Of a stretch of 12,746 nucleotides of DNA, positions 1 to 6,254 are shown piece by piece (the first letter of the stretch is position 1; each line of letters begins with the position of its first letter). The stretch is taken from NCBI GenBank assembly GCA_044220535.1, contig JBGAQU010000078.1, positions 1-12,746 of the forward strand, in the 5' to 3' direction. The DNA comes from JBDHTS01 sp044220535 (GTDB lineage: Bacteria > Pseudomonadota > Alphaproteobacteria > Micavibrionales > Micavibrionaceae). Below the pieces are notes generated by a model, which was not told the DNA's origin, did not search any database, and was given only the letters and a program-made list of their open reading frames with translations. The position numbers were made by a program, and so were the translations under genes.

Positions 1-1
1 G

Positions 2-601
2 CCGACGCGGGTGCTGGGCAAGGAAGATCCGCCCGGCCCAATTTCCATGGTCATGGATTACGGCCAGTACCAGAACACAGAATCAGGCCCTGTCCGCAAC
101 ACCGGCAATCCGCTGGATGTCGCCATTCAGGGCGATGGCTGGTTCGGCGTGCAGACGGCAAACGGCCTTCGCTACACCCGCGCGGGCAATTTCACCATGA
201 ACGCCGATGGCGATTTGATCACCAGTAACGGCGACAAGGTCGCGGGATCGGGCGGCGGCGCCATCACCATCCCTTCGGGCGCAAAAGAAATTCGCATTGC
301 CGAAGACGGCACCGTCTCCACTGAACAGGGTGGTGTCGGCAATTTAATGGTCGTCGGATTTACCAACGACCAGGCAATGGTCCGCGAAGGCGACGGCCTC
401 TACAACACCAGCGAACAGGGCGTGCCCGTAACGCAGTCACGCGTGATGCAGGGCATGCTGGAAGGCTCCAACGTGCAGCCGGTTCTTGAAATGACACGCA
501 TGATCGAAGTGTCCCGCGCCTATCAGGCGACACAGCGGATGATGCAGGACGAACACGACCGCCAGCGCACGATGATCCAGCGCCTGACGCAAAACGGATA
601 A
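2..601 (+). CDS. flgF: Flagellar proximal rod protein FlgF (5' end cut off)
   Basis: This is the C-terminal part (about 199 codons) of a rod protein; the start lies left of the window, so the first in-frame GTG at 11 is not a real start. The visible part includes NPLDVAIQGDGWF and YTRAGNFTMNADGDL, typical of the FlgE/F/G core, and a C-terminal helix with GSNVQPVLEMTRMIEVSRAY, the NVxxVxEMxxMIxxxRAY signature of rod and hook proteins. FlgF rather than FlgG is favoured because a full FlgG follows directly, and flgF-flgG is the usual order. The TAA stop is 21 nt before flgG, so the two are probably cotranscribed. In the cell the protein is exported by the flagellar type III system and forms part of the rod crossing the periplasm. 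Confidence 0.93.
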   Translation, partial: PTRVLGKEDPPGPISMVMDYGQYQNTESGPVRNTGNPLDVAIQGDGWFGVQTANGLRYTRAGNFTMNADGDLITSNGDKVAGSGGGAITIPSGAKEIRIAEDGTVSTEQGGVGNLMVVGFTNDQAMVREGDGLYNTSEQGVPVTQSRVMQGMLEGSNVQPVLEMTRMIEVSRAYQATQRMMQDEHDRQRTMIQRLTQNG

Positions 602-622
602 TGAGATAGAAGGAGAAGTTTC

Positions 623-1408
623 ATGAGATCACTCGATATCGGCGCCACCGGCATGCTGGCACAGCAGACCAATGTGGACGTTATTTCCAACAACATCGCG
701 AACATGACCACGACCGGCTATAAACGCCAGCGCGCGGATTTCAAGGATCTGATGTACCAGAACATCGACCGCCCCGGCGCGCAATCCTCCGATGCCGGCA
801 CGCATTTGCCTTCGGGTCTGCAGCTTGGCCTGGGCGTGAAAGTCGGCGCGGTCTACCGCTTGAATGAACAGGGCACGATCCAGATGACGGACAACCCGCT
901 CGACCTCCCCCTGAACGGCGAAGGCTTTTTCCAGGTCGATCTGCCGGACGGCACCACCGCCTATACACGCTCCGGCGTCATGCAGGTGAATGAAAACGGC
1001 GAACTGGTCACTAGCCAGGGTTTCTTGCTAAACCCGTCCATCGTCGTCCCCAACAACGCGACATCCGTCGATATCAACGACAACGGCGAAGTGCTGGCCA
1101 AAGTGCAGGGCCAGGTCGCACTCGTCAATCTGGGCCAGATCCAATTGGCGAAATTCGTCAACCCGACCGGCCTCGAAGCCATCGGCAACAACCTGCTGGT
1201 AGAAAGTGAATCCTCCGGCACGCCGAATGTCGGCAATCCGGGCCAGGACGGTTTTGCCTCCATCCGCCAGGGCGCCATTGAAAATTCCAACGTGGACGTA
1301 GTGGAAGAGATCACCCAGATGATCACCGCACAGCGCGCTTACGAAATGAACTCCAAGATCATCAGCACCAGCGATGAAATGCTGCAGACCGTAACGCAAC
1401 TGAGATAA
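623..1408 (+). CDS. flgG: Flagellar distal rod protein FlgG
   Basis: A complete 261-residue protein of standard FlgG length. The N-terminus has the rod/hook export and D0 motif: residues around 17-35 read VDVISNNIANMTTTGYKR. The middle has NPLDLPLNGEGFFQV and YTRSGVMQVNENGEL, and the C-terminal helix has ENSNVDVVEEITQMITAQRAYEM-type residues ending in LQTVTQLR. FlgG polymerises into the distal rod, joining the proximal rod to the hook through the P and L rings. The ATG at 623 is preceded by a strong AAGGAG at 610-615 with 7 nt spacing. It lies between flgF and flgA with gaps of 21 and 11 nt, so it belongs to a flgF-G-A-H operon. Nothing is unusual in it. Confidence 0.97.
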   Translation: MRSLDIGATGMLAQQTNVDVISNNIANMTTTGYKRQRADFKDLMYQNIDRPGAQSSDAGTHLPSGLQLGLGVKVGAVYRLNEQGTIQMTDNPLDLPLNGEGFFQVDLPDGTTAYTRSGVMQVNENGELVTSQGFLLNPSIVVPNNATSVDINDNGEVLAKVQGQVALVNLGQIQLAKFVNPTGLEAIGNNLLVESESSGTPNVGNPGQDGFASIRQGAIENSNVDVVEEITQMITAQRAYEMNSKIISTSDEMLQTVTQLR

Positions 1409-1419
1409 GGAAGAAACCC

Positions 1420-2388
1420 ATGATCATCTCGTACCGTGACGTAAAAATCGCTTTCAGGCTTGCGGTCCTTCTGCTGGGCATCGCCATGGGTTTTATCGCC
1501 CTGCTCGCCTGCGCCAGCATCGCGGATGCCGCGACGCTGAAATCCGAAGCGGTTTTGTCCGGTAATGTCCTGACCGCGGGTGATTTGTTCGAAGGCCTGG
1601 ATAAAGAAAAATCAGCCTACACGCTTGGTCCTGCCCCGCAGCCCGGCCAGACCATGACATTGAACACCGTCACGCTGATGCAGGTCGCGGCCAAGCTGAA
1701 CTTCGACTGGAAACCGCAGAGCATGTCGGACTCGATCAATGTCCGCAGCGCGTCCGTTATCGTGGATGAAGAAACCATCCGCGCCGCGCTGACCACTAAA
1801 TTGCAGGAACAGGGCGTCGCAGGACACTTCAACGTCACCCTGTTGAACTCCCCGAAACTGGTGCTCGGCCAGGATAAACCGCCGACGGCTGAAGTCGTCA
1901 GCATCGCATTCCATGCCGAATCCAACCGCTTTGAAGCGACACTGGCCGGTCCCAGCGCCCAAAACCCCGAAGCCAAAATCTCCGTCACCGGCCGCGTCGA
2001 CCATATGATGTCGATGCCTGTCCTGAAACATGCGGTGCGCAGCGGTGAAATCGTCCGCGCCGACAATATCGACTGGCTTGAAGTCCCGGCCAAGGCGGTC
2101 TTGCCGAACAATATCATGGAGGCCGACCAGCTGATCGGCAAAACCCCCCGCCGTGTGCTGATCGCCGGGCAGCCCATCCGCAACAGCGAAGTGATCCAGC
2201 CTTTAATGGTCAGCCGCGGCGAAGCCGTGACGATCGTCTACGAAAAAGGCCCGATCATGGTCACCGCGAAAGGCAAGGCGCTGGAAGACGGCAGTCGGGG
2301 ATCCCTGATCCGCGTCGTCAACAGCGCCAGCGAACGGTCAATCGATGCCACGGTCAGCGATGACGGCATGGTTACGGTCACAGAATAA
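1420..2388 (+). CDS. flgA: P-ring assembly chaperone FlgA
   Basis: The 322-residue product starts with a charged stretch and a hydrophobic segment (about residues 11-36) ending in IADA-AT, a likely signal peptidase I site, so it should be periplasmic. The C-terminal 125 residues form the recognisable FlgA/SAF region: MPVLKHAVRSGEIV near 199-212, then a DNIDWLEVP segment, IGKTPRRVLIAGQPI near 239-253 and the closing beta strands with GEAVTIVYEKGPIMVTAKGKA. FlgA assists polymerisation of FlgI into the P ring. It is longer than the enterobacterial protein (about 219 residues), the extra length being N-terminal. The ATG follows flgG by 11 nt and the ribosome site (AAGGAAG) overlaps the flgG stop. 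Its TAA shares a base with an in-frame upstream ATG of flgH (TAATG), which suggests translational coupling. Confidence 0.93.
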   Translation: MIISYRDVKIAFRLAVLLLGIAMGFIALLACASIADAATLKSEAVLSGNVLTAGDLFEGLDKEKSAYTLGPAPQPGQTMTLNTVTLMQVAAKLNFDWKPQSMSDSINVRSASVIVDEETIRAALTTKLQEQGVAGHFNVTLLNSPKLVLGQDKPPTAEVVSIAFHAESNRFEATLAGPSAQNPEAKISVTGRVDHMMSMPVLKHAVRSGEIVRADNIDWLEVPAKAVLPNNIMEADQLIGKTPRRVLIAGQPIRNSEVIQPLMVSRGEAVTIVYEKGPIMVTAKGKALEDGSRGSLIRVVNSASERSIDATVSDDGMVTVTE

Positions 2389-2399
2389 TGGAGATGAAT

Positions 2400-3287
2400 A
2401 TGACAGTATACATGCATAACAGCCACAACCACAGCCGTCATCCCGGCGAAGGCCGGGACCCATGCGATGGTTCTGCTATGCACAAACGGCAAAAATTTTT
2501 CTCCGTTGGTGAAGTCCCAACCAGTGCATGGATCCCGGCCTTCGCCGGGATGACGAAACGCTTGACAATCCTGCTTACCTGCTGCGCCCTCACCGCCTGC
2601 GGCGCGGGTGAAAGATTGTCCAATATCGGCAAGCCTCCGGAGATGGCGCAGATCGTCAATCCGCAGCTGCAACAGGATTACAGGCCTGTCACCATGCCGA
2701 TGCCGTCGCCAAAATTCGCGGCCCGCTCTCCCAATTCCCTGTGGGATACCAACCGCAACAGCTTTTTTAAGGATCAGCGCGCGGCCGATATCGGCGATGT
2801 CCTGACCGTCAACGTCACGATTGATGATAAAGCACAGCTGGACAACGAAAGCGAGCGCACCCGCGCCTCTTCAGAAAGCGCAGGCCTGCCAAAACTGTTC
2901 GGCGGTGAAACGAAACTGGGTCAGGTCTTTTCCGAAGCCGTCGACCCCACCAGCCTTGTCGACGCCAGTGCGGATTCCGCCCATAAAGGCTCAGGCAGCA
3001 TCGATCGCAAGGAAAAAATCAATGTGAAACTGGCCGCCGTCGTTACGCAGATCCTGCCCAACGGCAATTTCGTGATCAGCGGCAAGCAGGAAATCCGCAT
3101 CAACTTTGAAAAACGCATCCTGCAGGTCATGGGCATCATCCGTCCGCAGGATATCTCCATCGCCAACGCCATCGATTACGACCAGATTGCCGAAGCGCGC
3201 ATCGTCTACGGCGGCGAAGGCCAGATCACCGATGTCCAGCAGCCGCGCTATGGCCAGCAGGCTTTCGATGTGCTGATGCCGTTCTAA
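2400..3287 (+). CDS. flgH: Flagellar L-ring lipoprotein FlgH with an in-frame inserted element
   Basis: The mature region is ordinary FlgH: SLWDTNRNSFFKDQRAADIG, DVLTVNVTIDDKAQL, a GSGSIDRKEKI segment, LPNGNFVISGKQEIRINFE and a C-terminal AEARIVYGGEGQI. FlgH forms the outer-membrane L ring as a lipoprotein, and a lipobox LTAC follows KRLTILLTCC. Between the start and that hydrophobic core lie exactly 40 codons encoded by a palindrome-ended element (2436-2555), read as RHPGEGRDP...WIPAFAGMT. Start choice: ATG 2400 has GGAG 6 nt upstream and is preferred (295 residues). ATG 2388 overlaps the flgA stop but lacks a ribosome site. ATG 2550 would give a normal 245-residue lipoprotein, but has no ribosome site and sits in the right hairpin of the element. 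Without the insert, ATG 2400 would give a normal short signal peptide. Identity is firm; the start is not. Confidence 0.92.
   Translation: MTVYMHNSHNHSRHPGEGRDPCDGSAMHKRQKFFSVGEVPTSAWIPAFAGMTKRLTILLTCCALTACGAGERLSNIGKPPEMAQIVNPQLQQDYRPVTMPMPSPKFAARSPNSLWDTNRNSFFKDQRAADIGDVLTVNVTIDDKAQLDNESERTRASSESAGLPKLFGGETKLGQVFSEAVDPTSLVDASADSAHKGSGSIDRKEKINVKLAAVVTQILPNGNFVISGKQEIRINFEKRILQVMGIIRPQDISIANAIDYDQIAEARIVYGGEGQITDVQQPRYGQQAFDVLMPF
2436..2555. repeat. Palindrome-ended repeat element, copy 1 (REPIN/RPE-like), inside flgH
   Basis: A 120-bp unit with inverted ends of about 34 bp. The left end begins CGTCATCCCGGCGAAGGCC and the right end is its near reverse complement, ending GCCGGGATGACG. Each end is itself a hairpin: CCCGGC-GAAG-GCCGGG on the left, ATCCCGGC-CTTC-GCCGGGAT at 2532-2551 on the right. 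The same ends recur at 11290-11444: the left 38 nt differ at one base and the right 35 nt are identical, while the interiors are unrelated. Length (40 codons) and phase keep the flgH frame open. Conserved ends around a variable core resemble REP doublets (REPINs) or the palindromic elements that enter coding genes in Rickettsia; the family assignment is inference. Confidence 0.85.
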
Positions 3288-3314
3288 CCCCTTTACCCAC
3301 CCGCGATAAAACTT

Positions 3315-3343
3315 AACGGCCCCAGAACGGGGCCGTTTTTTTT
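3315..3343 (+). terminator. Rho-independent terminator after flgH
   Basis: A 9-bp perfect stem AACGGCCCC / GGGGCCGTT with a 5-nt loop is followed by a run of eight T (3336-3343). It lies 27 nt after the flgH stop and 22 nt before the end of the convergent secreted-protein gene. The other strand has a weaker T tract (AAGTTTTA), so it may also end transcription from the right. Confidence 0.92.
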
Positions 3344-3364
3344 AAAACGTATGCGGCAACCGCA

Positions 3365-3736
3365 TCAGCTGGTCGCAACCAGCCCTTTCATATTCACCCA
3401 AAGCAGGCCGTTGCAATAATAGAACGACGAAGCCGTATATTGTATTTCCGCTTCCTTGGTGCATACAGACAGAGTCGGAATTCCCGCGACATAGGTCCAT
3501 GACGATCCGTCGCAGGTTTTATACGTCGACAAAAGCGTATCATAATCCATCTGTCCTGCCGTGGTGCAGGCACCGCCTGGCAAGCCAATGCTGAATGAAT
3601 ACCATTGTACACCGTCAAAAAACTGCATTCTTCCAGTCGTTGTGTTGTAGTCCAGCGTACCCGCCGTCGCCGCTTGCGCCAGCGACGGCATCATCGCCAG
3701 GAAAACAAACATCGCCGATAAAATGATCCGTTTCAT
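3365..3736 (-). CDS. Small secreted protein with three Cys/Trp repeats, function unknown
   Basis: A 123-residue protein I cannot assign to a named family. It opens with a clear signal peptide (MKRIILSAMFVFLAMMPSLA, then QA-ATAG), so it is exported. The rest is three degenerate repeats of about 27 residues: 25-51 (AGTLDYNTTTGRMQFFDGVQW), 57-85 (CTTAGQMDYD...CDGSSWTYVAG) and 92-118 (CTKEAEIQY...YYCNGLLWVNMKG). The common pattern is C-x(4-5)-hydrophobic-x-Y, then C-[DN]-G-x-x-W. Repeats 2 and 3 each have a Cys pair 16-18 residues apart, fitting disulfides; repeat 1 has none. The ATG is preceded by AGGGG at good spacing. A sigma-54 type promoter lies about 30 nt upstream, so it may be coexpressed with flagellar genes. 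Such repeats suggest a surface or envelope binding role, but that is a guess. Confidence 0.8.
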   Translation of the reverse strand: MKRIILSAMFVFLAMMPSLAQAATAGTLDYNTTTGRMQFFDGVQWYSFSIGLPGGACTTAGQMDYDTLLSTYKTCDGSSWTYVAGIPTLSVCTKEAEIQYTASSFYYCNGLLWVNMKGLVATS

Positions 3737-3768
3737 TGCATGCCCCTATAATCTCAGGGCAATACATC

Positions 3769-3783
3769 GCAATATAGGTACCA
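3769..3783 (-). promoter_or_regulatory. Sigma-54 type -24/-12 promoter for the secreted repeat protein
   Basis: On the minus strand the sequence reads TGGTACCTATATTGC against the sigma-54 consensus TGGCACG-N4-TTGC. The invariant GG (3782-3781) and GC (3770-3769) have the required 12-bp periodicity, and TTGC is exact. Mismatches are C to T and G to C within the -24 box. Transcription would start near 3757, leaving about 20 nt before the ATG, with the ribosome site inside. No experiment is implied. Confidence 0.68.
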
Positions 3784-3805
3784 CCATCCCGATGCATGGC
3801 TGATC

Positions 3806-3827
3806 GCTATAAACCTATGGTTATAGC
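3806..3827. repeat. Imperfect inverted repeat upstream of the sigma-54 site
   Basis: GCTATAAACC-TAT-GGTTATAGC pairs over 9 bp with one bulged A. It lies about 25-45 bp upstream of the -24 element of the secreted-protein promoter, in the 171-bp gap between that gene and dksA. A second short palindrome, TTGCAGTCTGCAA, is at 3848-3860, roughly 90-105 bp upstream of the expected start site. Either could bind a regulator such as an FlbD-type enhancer-binding protein, or the first could be a weak hairpin after dksA. I see no coding capacity in this gap. Confidence 0.4.
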
Positions 3828-3907
3828 AATATCAAAAGTATGTGTTGTTGCAGTCTGCAAAAACATTGCATTTCAAATGGTGAATTCAGGTTTCCAGTGT
3901 ATGCGGA

Positions 3908-4351
3908 TTAATCGTCGCGATGGGTCTTTTCCAGACGCTCATGCCGTTCCTGCGCTTCGATGCTCAGGGTGGCGACCGGGCGGGCTTCCAGGCGTGCGAC
4001 GCTGATCGGTTCACCGGTTTCCTCGCAATACCCGAACTCTCCCTGCTCAATCCGGATCAACGCTTCGTTGATCTTGGAGATCAGCTTACGCTCACGGTCG
4101 CGAGTGCGCAGTTCAAGGGCATGATCGGTTTCCGCAGAGGCGCGGTCGGCCAGATCCGGCTTCTGCAATTCGGTGGCCTGAAGCGTCTGCTGGATGGTTT
4201 CAGCCGATTCACGGACCAGCTCTTCGCGCCATTTCACCAGTTTCTGGCGGAAATATTCCAGCATGACCGGATTCATAAACCCGCCCTTATCCTTCGAAGG
4301 ATCGTATTTCGCGGGGATTATGGGGGCGCCTGTGTTCACTGCTTTGGCCAT
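3908..4351 (-). CDS. dksA: DksA/TraR-family RNA polymerase-binding regulator, Cys-poor type
   Basis: A 147-residue protein of DksA length. The coiled coil carries DLADRASAETDHALELR, matching the DxxDxA tip that enters the RNA polymerase secondary channel, followed by RDRERKLISKINEAL. The globular end reads FGYCEETGEPI, then RLEARPVATLSIEAQERHE. Compared with E. coli (CxxC...CxxC) the four zinc ligands are C, T, S and A, so it probably does not bind zinc; this is usual for alphaproteobacterial DksA. It modulates transcription together with ppGpp. Start: a TTG at 4387 would extend it by 12 residues, but ATG 4351 has AAGGA upstream and gives the usual N-terminus, so it is preferred. The gene lies between fliX and the secreted-protein gene and has its own promoter. 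No terminator is evident after it. Confidence 0.93.
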   Translation of the reverse strand: MAKAVNTGAPIIPAKYDPSKDKGGFMNPVMLEYFRQKLVKWREELVRESAETIQQTLQATELQKPDLADRASAETDHALELRTRDRERKLISKINEALIRIEQGEFGYCEETGEPISVARLEARPVATLSIEAQERHERLEKTHRDD

Positions 4352-4401
4352 CGCTACACTATTCCTTACAAAACCTAATGGTATCAATTGGAAACGGGAA
4401 A

Positions 4402-4430
4402 AATATAGGGAGTCATCACCGCCAAGGCAA
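4402..4430 (-). promoter_or_regulatory. Sigma-70-like promoter for dksA
   Basis: On the minus strand TTGCCT and TATATT are separated by exactly 17 bp, inside the 94-nt gap between the fliX stop and the dksA start. Transcription would begin near 4395 and give a leader of about 45 nt containing the AAGGA site. This suggests dksA is expressed independently of fliX. Confidence 0.55.
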
Positions 4431-4445
4431 GCCGGAATCCCGTAT

Positions 4446-4880
4446 TCAGGCCGTATTATCCAGGGCCATCCGCATCTTGGCGATCTCGATCTGCGCCCTT
4501 AAATCAATTTCATCAAGGATTGCAGTCAGTTGCGGGTCCATGATCTTTTCACGGTGCAACGCTACAACGTCGGCGATATCCAGCACATGCCCCACGGTCA
4601 AATTGCCGGTCAGCAGCGCCATACGGATTTTGTCCAGCTCGCTTAAAAGCCCGTCCGCCCGCACTTTCATGCGTTTCCTGGCGGCCCGCTCGGTCGGGCT
4701 TTCCGCACCCTGCAGGGCCAGCAGCGTATCGATCCCGGCGATGGATTGCGAAGACGCGGCAGCCGCGCTTTCCTGCGCGCCGCCCGTCACCATGGCCCCG
4801 AACGACCCATCCCCGCCGACCTTGTCTTTCTTGCTGGCCGCGCCTGCGGCCTGGGTTCTATTGGGACCTTCGATCTTCAT
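4446..4880 (-). CDS. fliX: Flagellar assembly regulator FliX
   Basis: A 144-residue protein with the class II flagellar regulator FliX layout: short N-terminal MKIEGPNRTQ, a low-complexity Ala/Gly/Ser linker (about 11-47), then a conserved helical part from DTLLALQG through a charged TERAARKRMKVRADGLLSELD stretch, near 58-82. It ends DLRAQIEIAKMRMALDNTA. In Caulobacter FliX links basal-body assembly to the sigma-54 activator FlbD and is also needed for assembly; the same role is inferred here. The gene is divergent from flgI, as in Caulobacter. The ATG at 4880 has AGGA at suitable spacing and a perfect TATAAT about 36 bp upstream. Nothing is broken or missing. Confidence 0.9.
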   Translation of the reverse strand: MKIEGPNRTQAAGAASKKDKVGGDGSFGAMVTGGAQESAAAASSQSIAGIDTLLALQGAESPTERAARKRMKVRADGLLSELDKIRMALLTGNLTVGHVLDIADVVALHREKIMDPQLTAILDEIDLRAQIEIAKMRMALDNTA

Positions 4881-4915
4881 AGTGAAATCCTGACATAAAT
4901 TATAAGCTGACTCTT

Positions 4916-4946
4916 ATTATACCCTGTTTCATAAGGGATGGGTCAA
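4916..4946 (-). promoter_or_regulatory. Sigma-70-like promoter for fliX
   Basis: On the minus strand a perfect TATAAT (4921-4916) lies 36 bp before the fliX ATG. The best -35 match is TTGACC (4946-4941), at a rather long 19-bp spacing, so activator help is possible. The predicted leader is about 30 nt. Confidence 0.5.
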
Positions 4947-4949
4947 GGC

Positions 4950-4964
4950 AGGCAAATTTTGCCT
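4950..4964. promoter_or_regulatory. Short palindrome in the fliX/flgI control region
   Basis: AGGCAAATTTTGCCT is a 7-bp perfect inverted repeat around a central T. It sits just upstream of the fliX -35 and about 130-145 bp upstream of the expected flgI start. That position would suit either an activator of fliX or a distant enhancer for the sigma-54 promoter of flgI. A T-rich stretch follows on the + strand, but with no + transcript expected here a terminator is less likely. Confidence 0.4.
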
Positions 4965-5067
4965 CTTCTTTTTTGATAAGCAGATAATTCTTTTCTTTCA
5001 GTATTTTAGAGCCAAAGGATGAATTGTCTAAACTATTGATTATGAACATTATTTTTACTCATATCCC

Positions 5068-5084
5068 TTGGCACGCATTTCGCA
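5068..5084 (+). promoter_or_regulatory. Sigma-54 promoter for the flgI operon
   Basis: TTGGCACGCATTTCGCA matches the consensus TTGGCACG-N4-TTGCA except for one base (TCGC for TTGC). GG (5070-5071) and GC (5082-5083) are correctly spaced. Transcription should start near 5095, giving a leader of about 32 nt to the flgI ATG. Sigma-54 control of hook and ring genes is established in Caulobacter and other alphaproteobacteria. Confidence 0.88.
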
Positions 5085-5126
5085 AAGATATCTACGGATT
5101 AAACCGTAACCTTAGGCGAAACGCAT

Positions 5127-6254
5127 ATGTGGTCACACCCGGTTCGATGGATTGGCGCTGTTCTTCTGGCAGGCGCGCTGGCATTTACAAGCCTGGCCGC
5201 CGAAGCCAAGACCACGCGCATCAAGGACATCGTCAATATCGAAGGCGTCCGCGAAAACCAGCTGGTCGGCTACGGCCTTGTCGTCGGCCTGAATGGATCG
5301 GGCGACTCCCTGAATAATGCGCCTTTCACCAAGCAATCCTTAAGCGCCATGCTGGAACGCCTGGGCGTCAGCATTCGCGGCCAGAATTTGAATACCGGCA
5401 ACGTCGCCGCCGTCATGGTCACCGCCACCCTGCCTCCTTTCTCCAATCAAGGATCGAAGATTGATATCAGTGTTTCTTCACTGGGCGATGCCACGTCCCT
5501 GCAGGGCGGCACATTATTGGTCACGCCTTTATATGGCGCTGACGGCGCGGTTTATGCCGTCGGCCAGGGCTCCGTCAACGTCGCGGGCTTTACCGCGAAA
5601 GGCGACGCCGCTACCTTCACCCGCAACATCCCGACCGCAGGCCGCGTGCCGAGCGGCGCAACTGTCGAACGCGAGATCGATTTTAAACTGGCAGACTATC
5701 AACAGATCCGCTTTGCCCTGAAAAACCCCGACTTTACCACGGCGCGCCGTATTGAGACCGCGAGAAACGGTTTCCTGTCGCAAACCGTCGCCTCCGCTGA
5801 AAATTCGGGCAGCGTAAAACTGTCCAAGCCGTCCAGCTATCCGGGCTCCATCGTTGACCTGATCACCGATGTCGAACAATTGCCTATTGAACCCGACCAG
5901 GCCGCGAAGGTCGTGATCGACGAACGCTCCGGCATTATCGTCATGGGCGCGGATGTGCGCATCTCCACCGTCGCCATCGCGCAGGGCAACCTGACCATCC
6001 GCATCACCGAAACGCCGCAGGTGTCGCAACCCAACCCCTTTGCCGAGCAAGGCCAGACCGTTGTCGTGCCGCGTACGGATGTGCAGGTCGACTCCGGCGA
6101 AAACGCAAAACTGTCCCTGCTCGATACAGGTGTCACGCTGCAGGATCTCGTCACTGGCCTGAACCGCCTGGGCGTGACGCCGCGCGATACCATCACCATC
6201 CTGCAGGCGATCAAAGCTGCCGGCGCGCTGCAAGCCGAAGTGGAGACGCTGTGA
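5127..6254 (+). CDS. flgI: Flagellar P-ring protein FlgI
   Basis: A 375-residue protein, close to the family length of about 365. A signal peptide of about 27 residues (hydrophobic IGAVLLAGALAFTSLAA, likely cut at AEA-KT) sends it to the periplasm. The mature start TTRIKDIVNIEGVRENQLVG and GLVVGLNGSGD near 51-60 are FlgI hallmarks. So are RGQNLNTGNVAAVMVTATLP, a central ERSGIIVMGADVRIS and the end GVTLQDLVTGLNRLGVTPRD with ILQAIKAAGALQAE. FlgI monomers form the ring around the rod at the peptidoglycan, helped by FlgA. It is the first gene after the sigma-54 promoter. Its TGA overlaps the next gene's ATG by one base, implying coupled translation. Confidence 0.96.
   Translation: MWSHPVRWIGAVLLAGALAFTSLAAEAKTTRIKDIVNIEGVRENQLVGYGLVVGLNGSGDSLNNAPFTKQSLSAMLERLGVSIRGQNLNTGNVAAVMVTATLPPFSNQGSKIDISVSSLGDATSLQGGTLLVTPLYGADGAVYAVGQGSVNVAGFTAKGDAATFTRNIPTAGRVPSGATVEREIDFKLADYQQIRFALKNPDFTTARRIETARNGFLSQTVASAENSGSVKLSKPSSYPGSIVDLITDVEQLPIEPDQAAKVVIDERSGIIVMGADVRISTVAIAQGNLTIRITETPQVSQPNPFAEQGQTVVVPRTDVQVDSGENAKLSLLDTGVTLQDLVTGLNRLGVTPRDTITILQAIKAAGALQAEVETL

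Noticed and set aside
3920..4378. 152-codon + strand frame opposite dksA
   Set aside because: It mirrors dksA exactly, and the minus-strand protein has a full DksA signature.
4352..4387. TTG-initiated 12-residue extension of DksA
   Set aside because: No ribosome site before the TTG, whereas AAGGA precedes ATG 4351, which gives the normal N-terminus.
5024..5317. 97-codon + strand frame across the flgI promoter
   Set aside because: It crosses the sigma-54 promoter and ends inside flgI out of frame; its second half is a shadow of flgI.
5529..6233. 234-codon open frame on the minus strand
   Set aside because: Antisense to flgI with Arg/Asp/His-rich shadow composition and no family motif.
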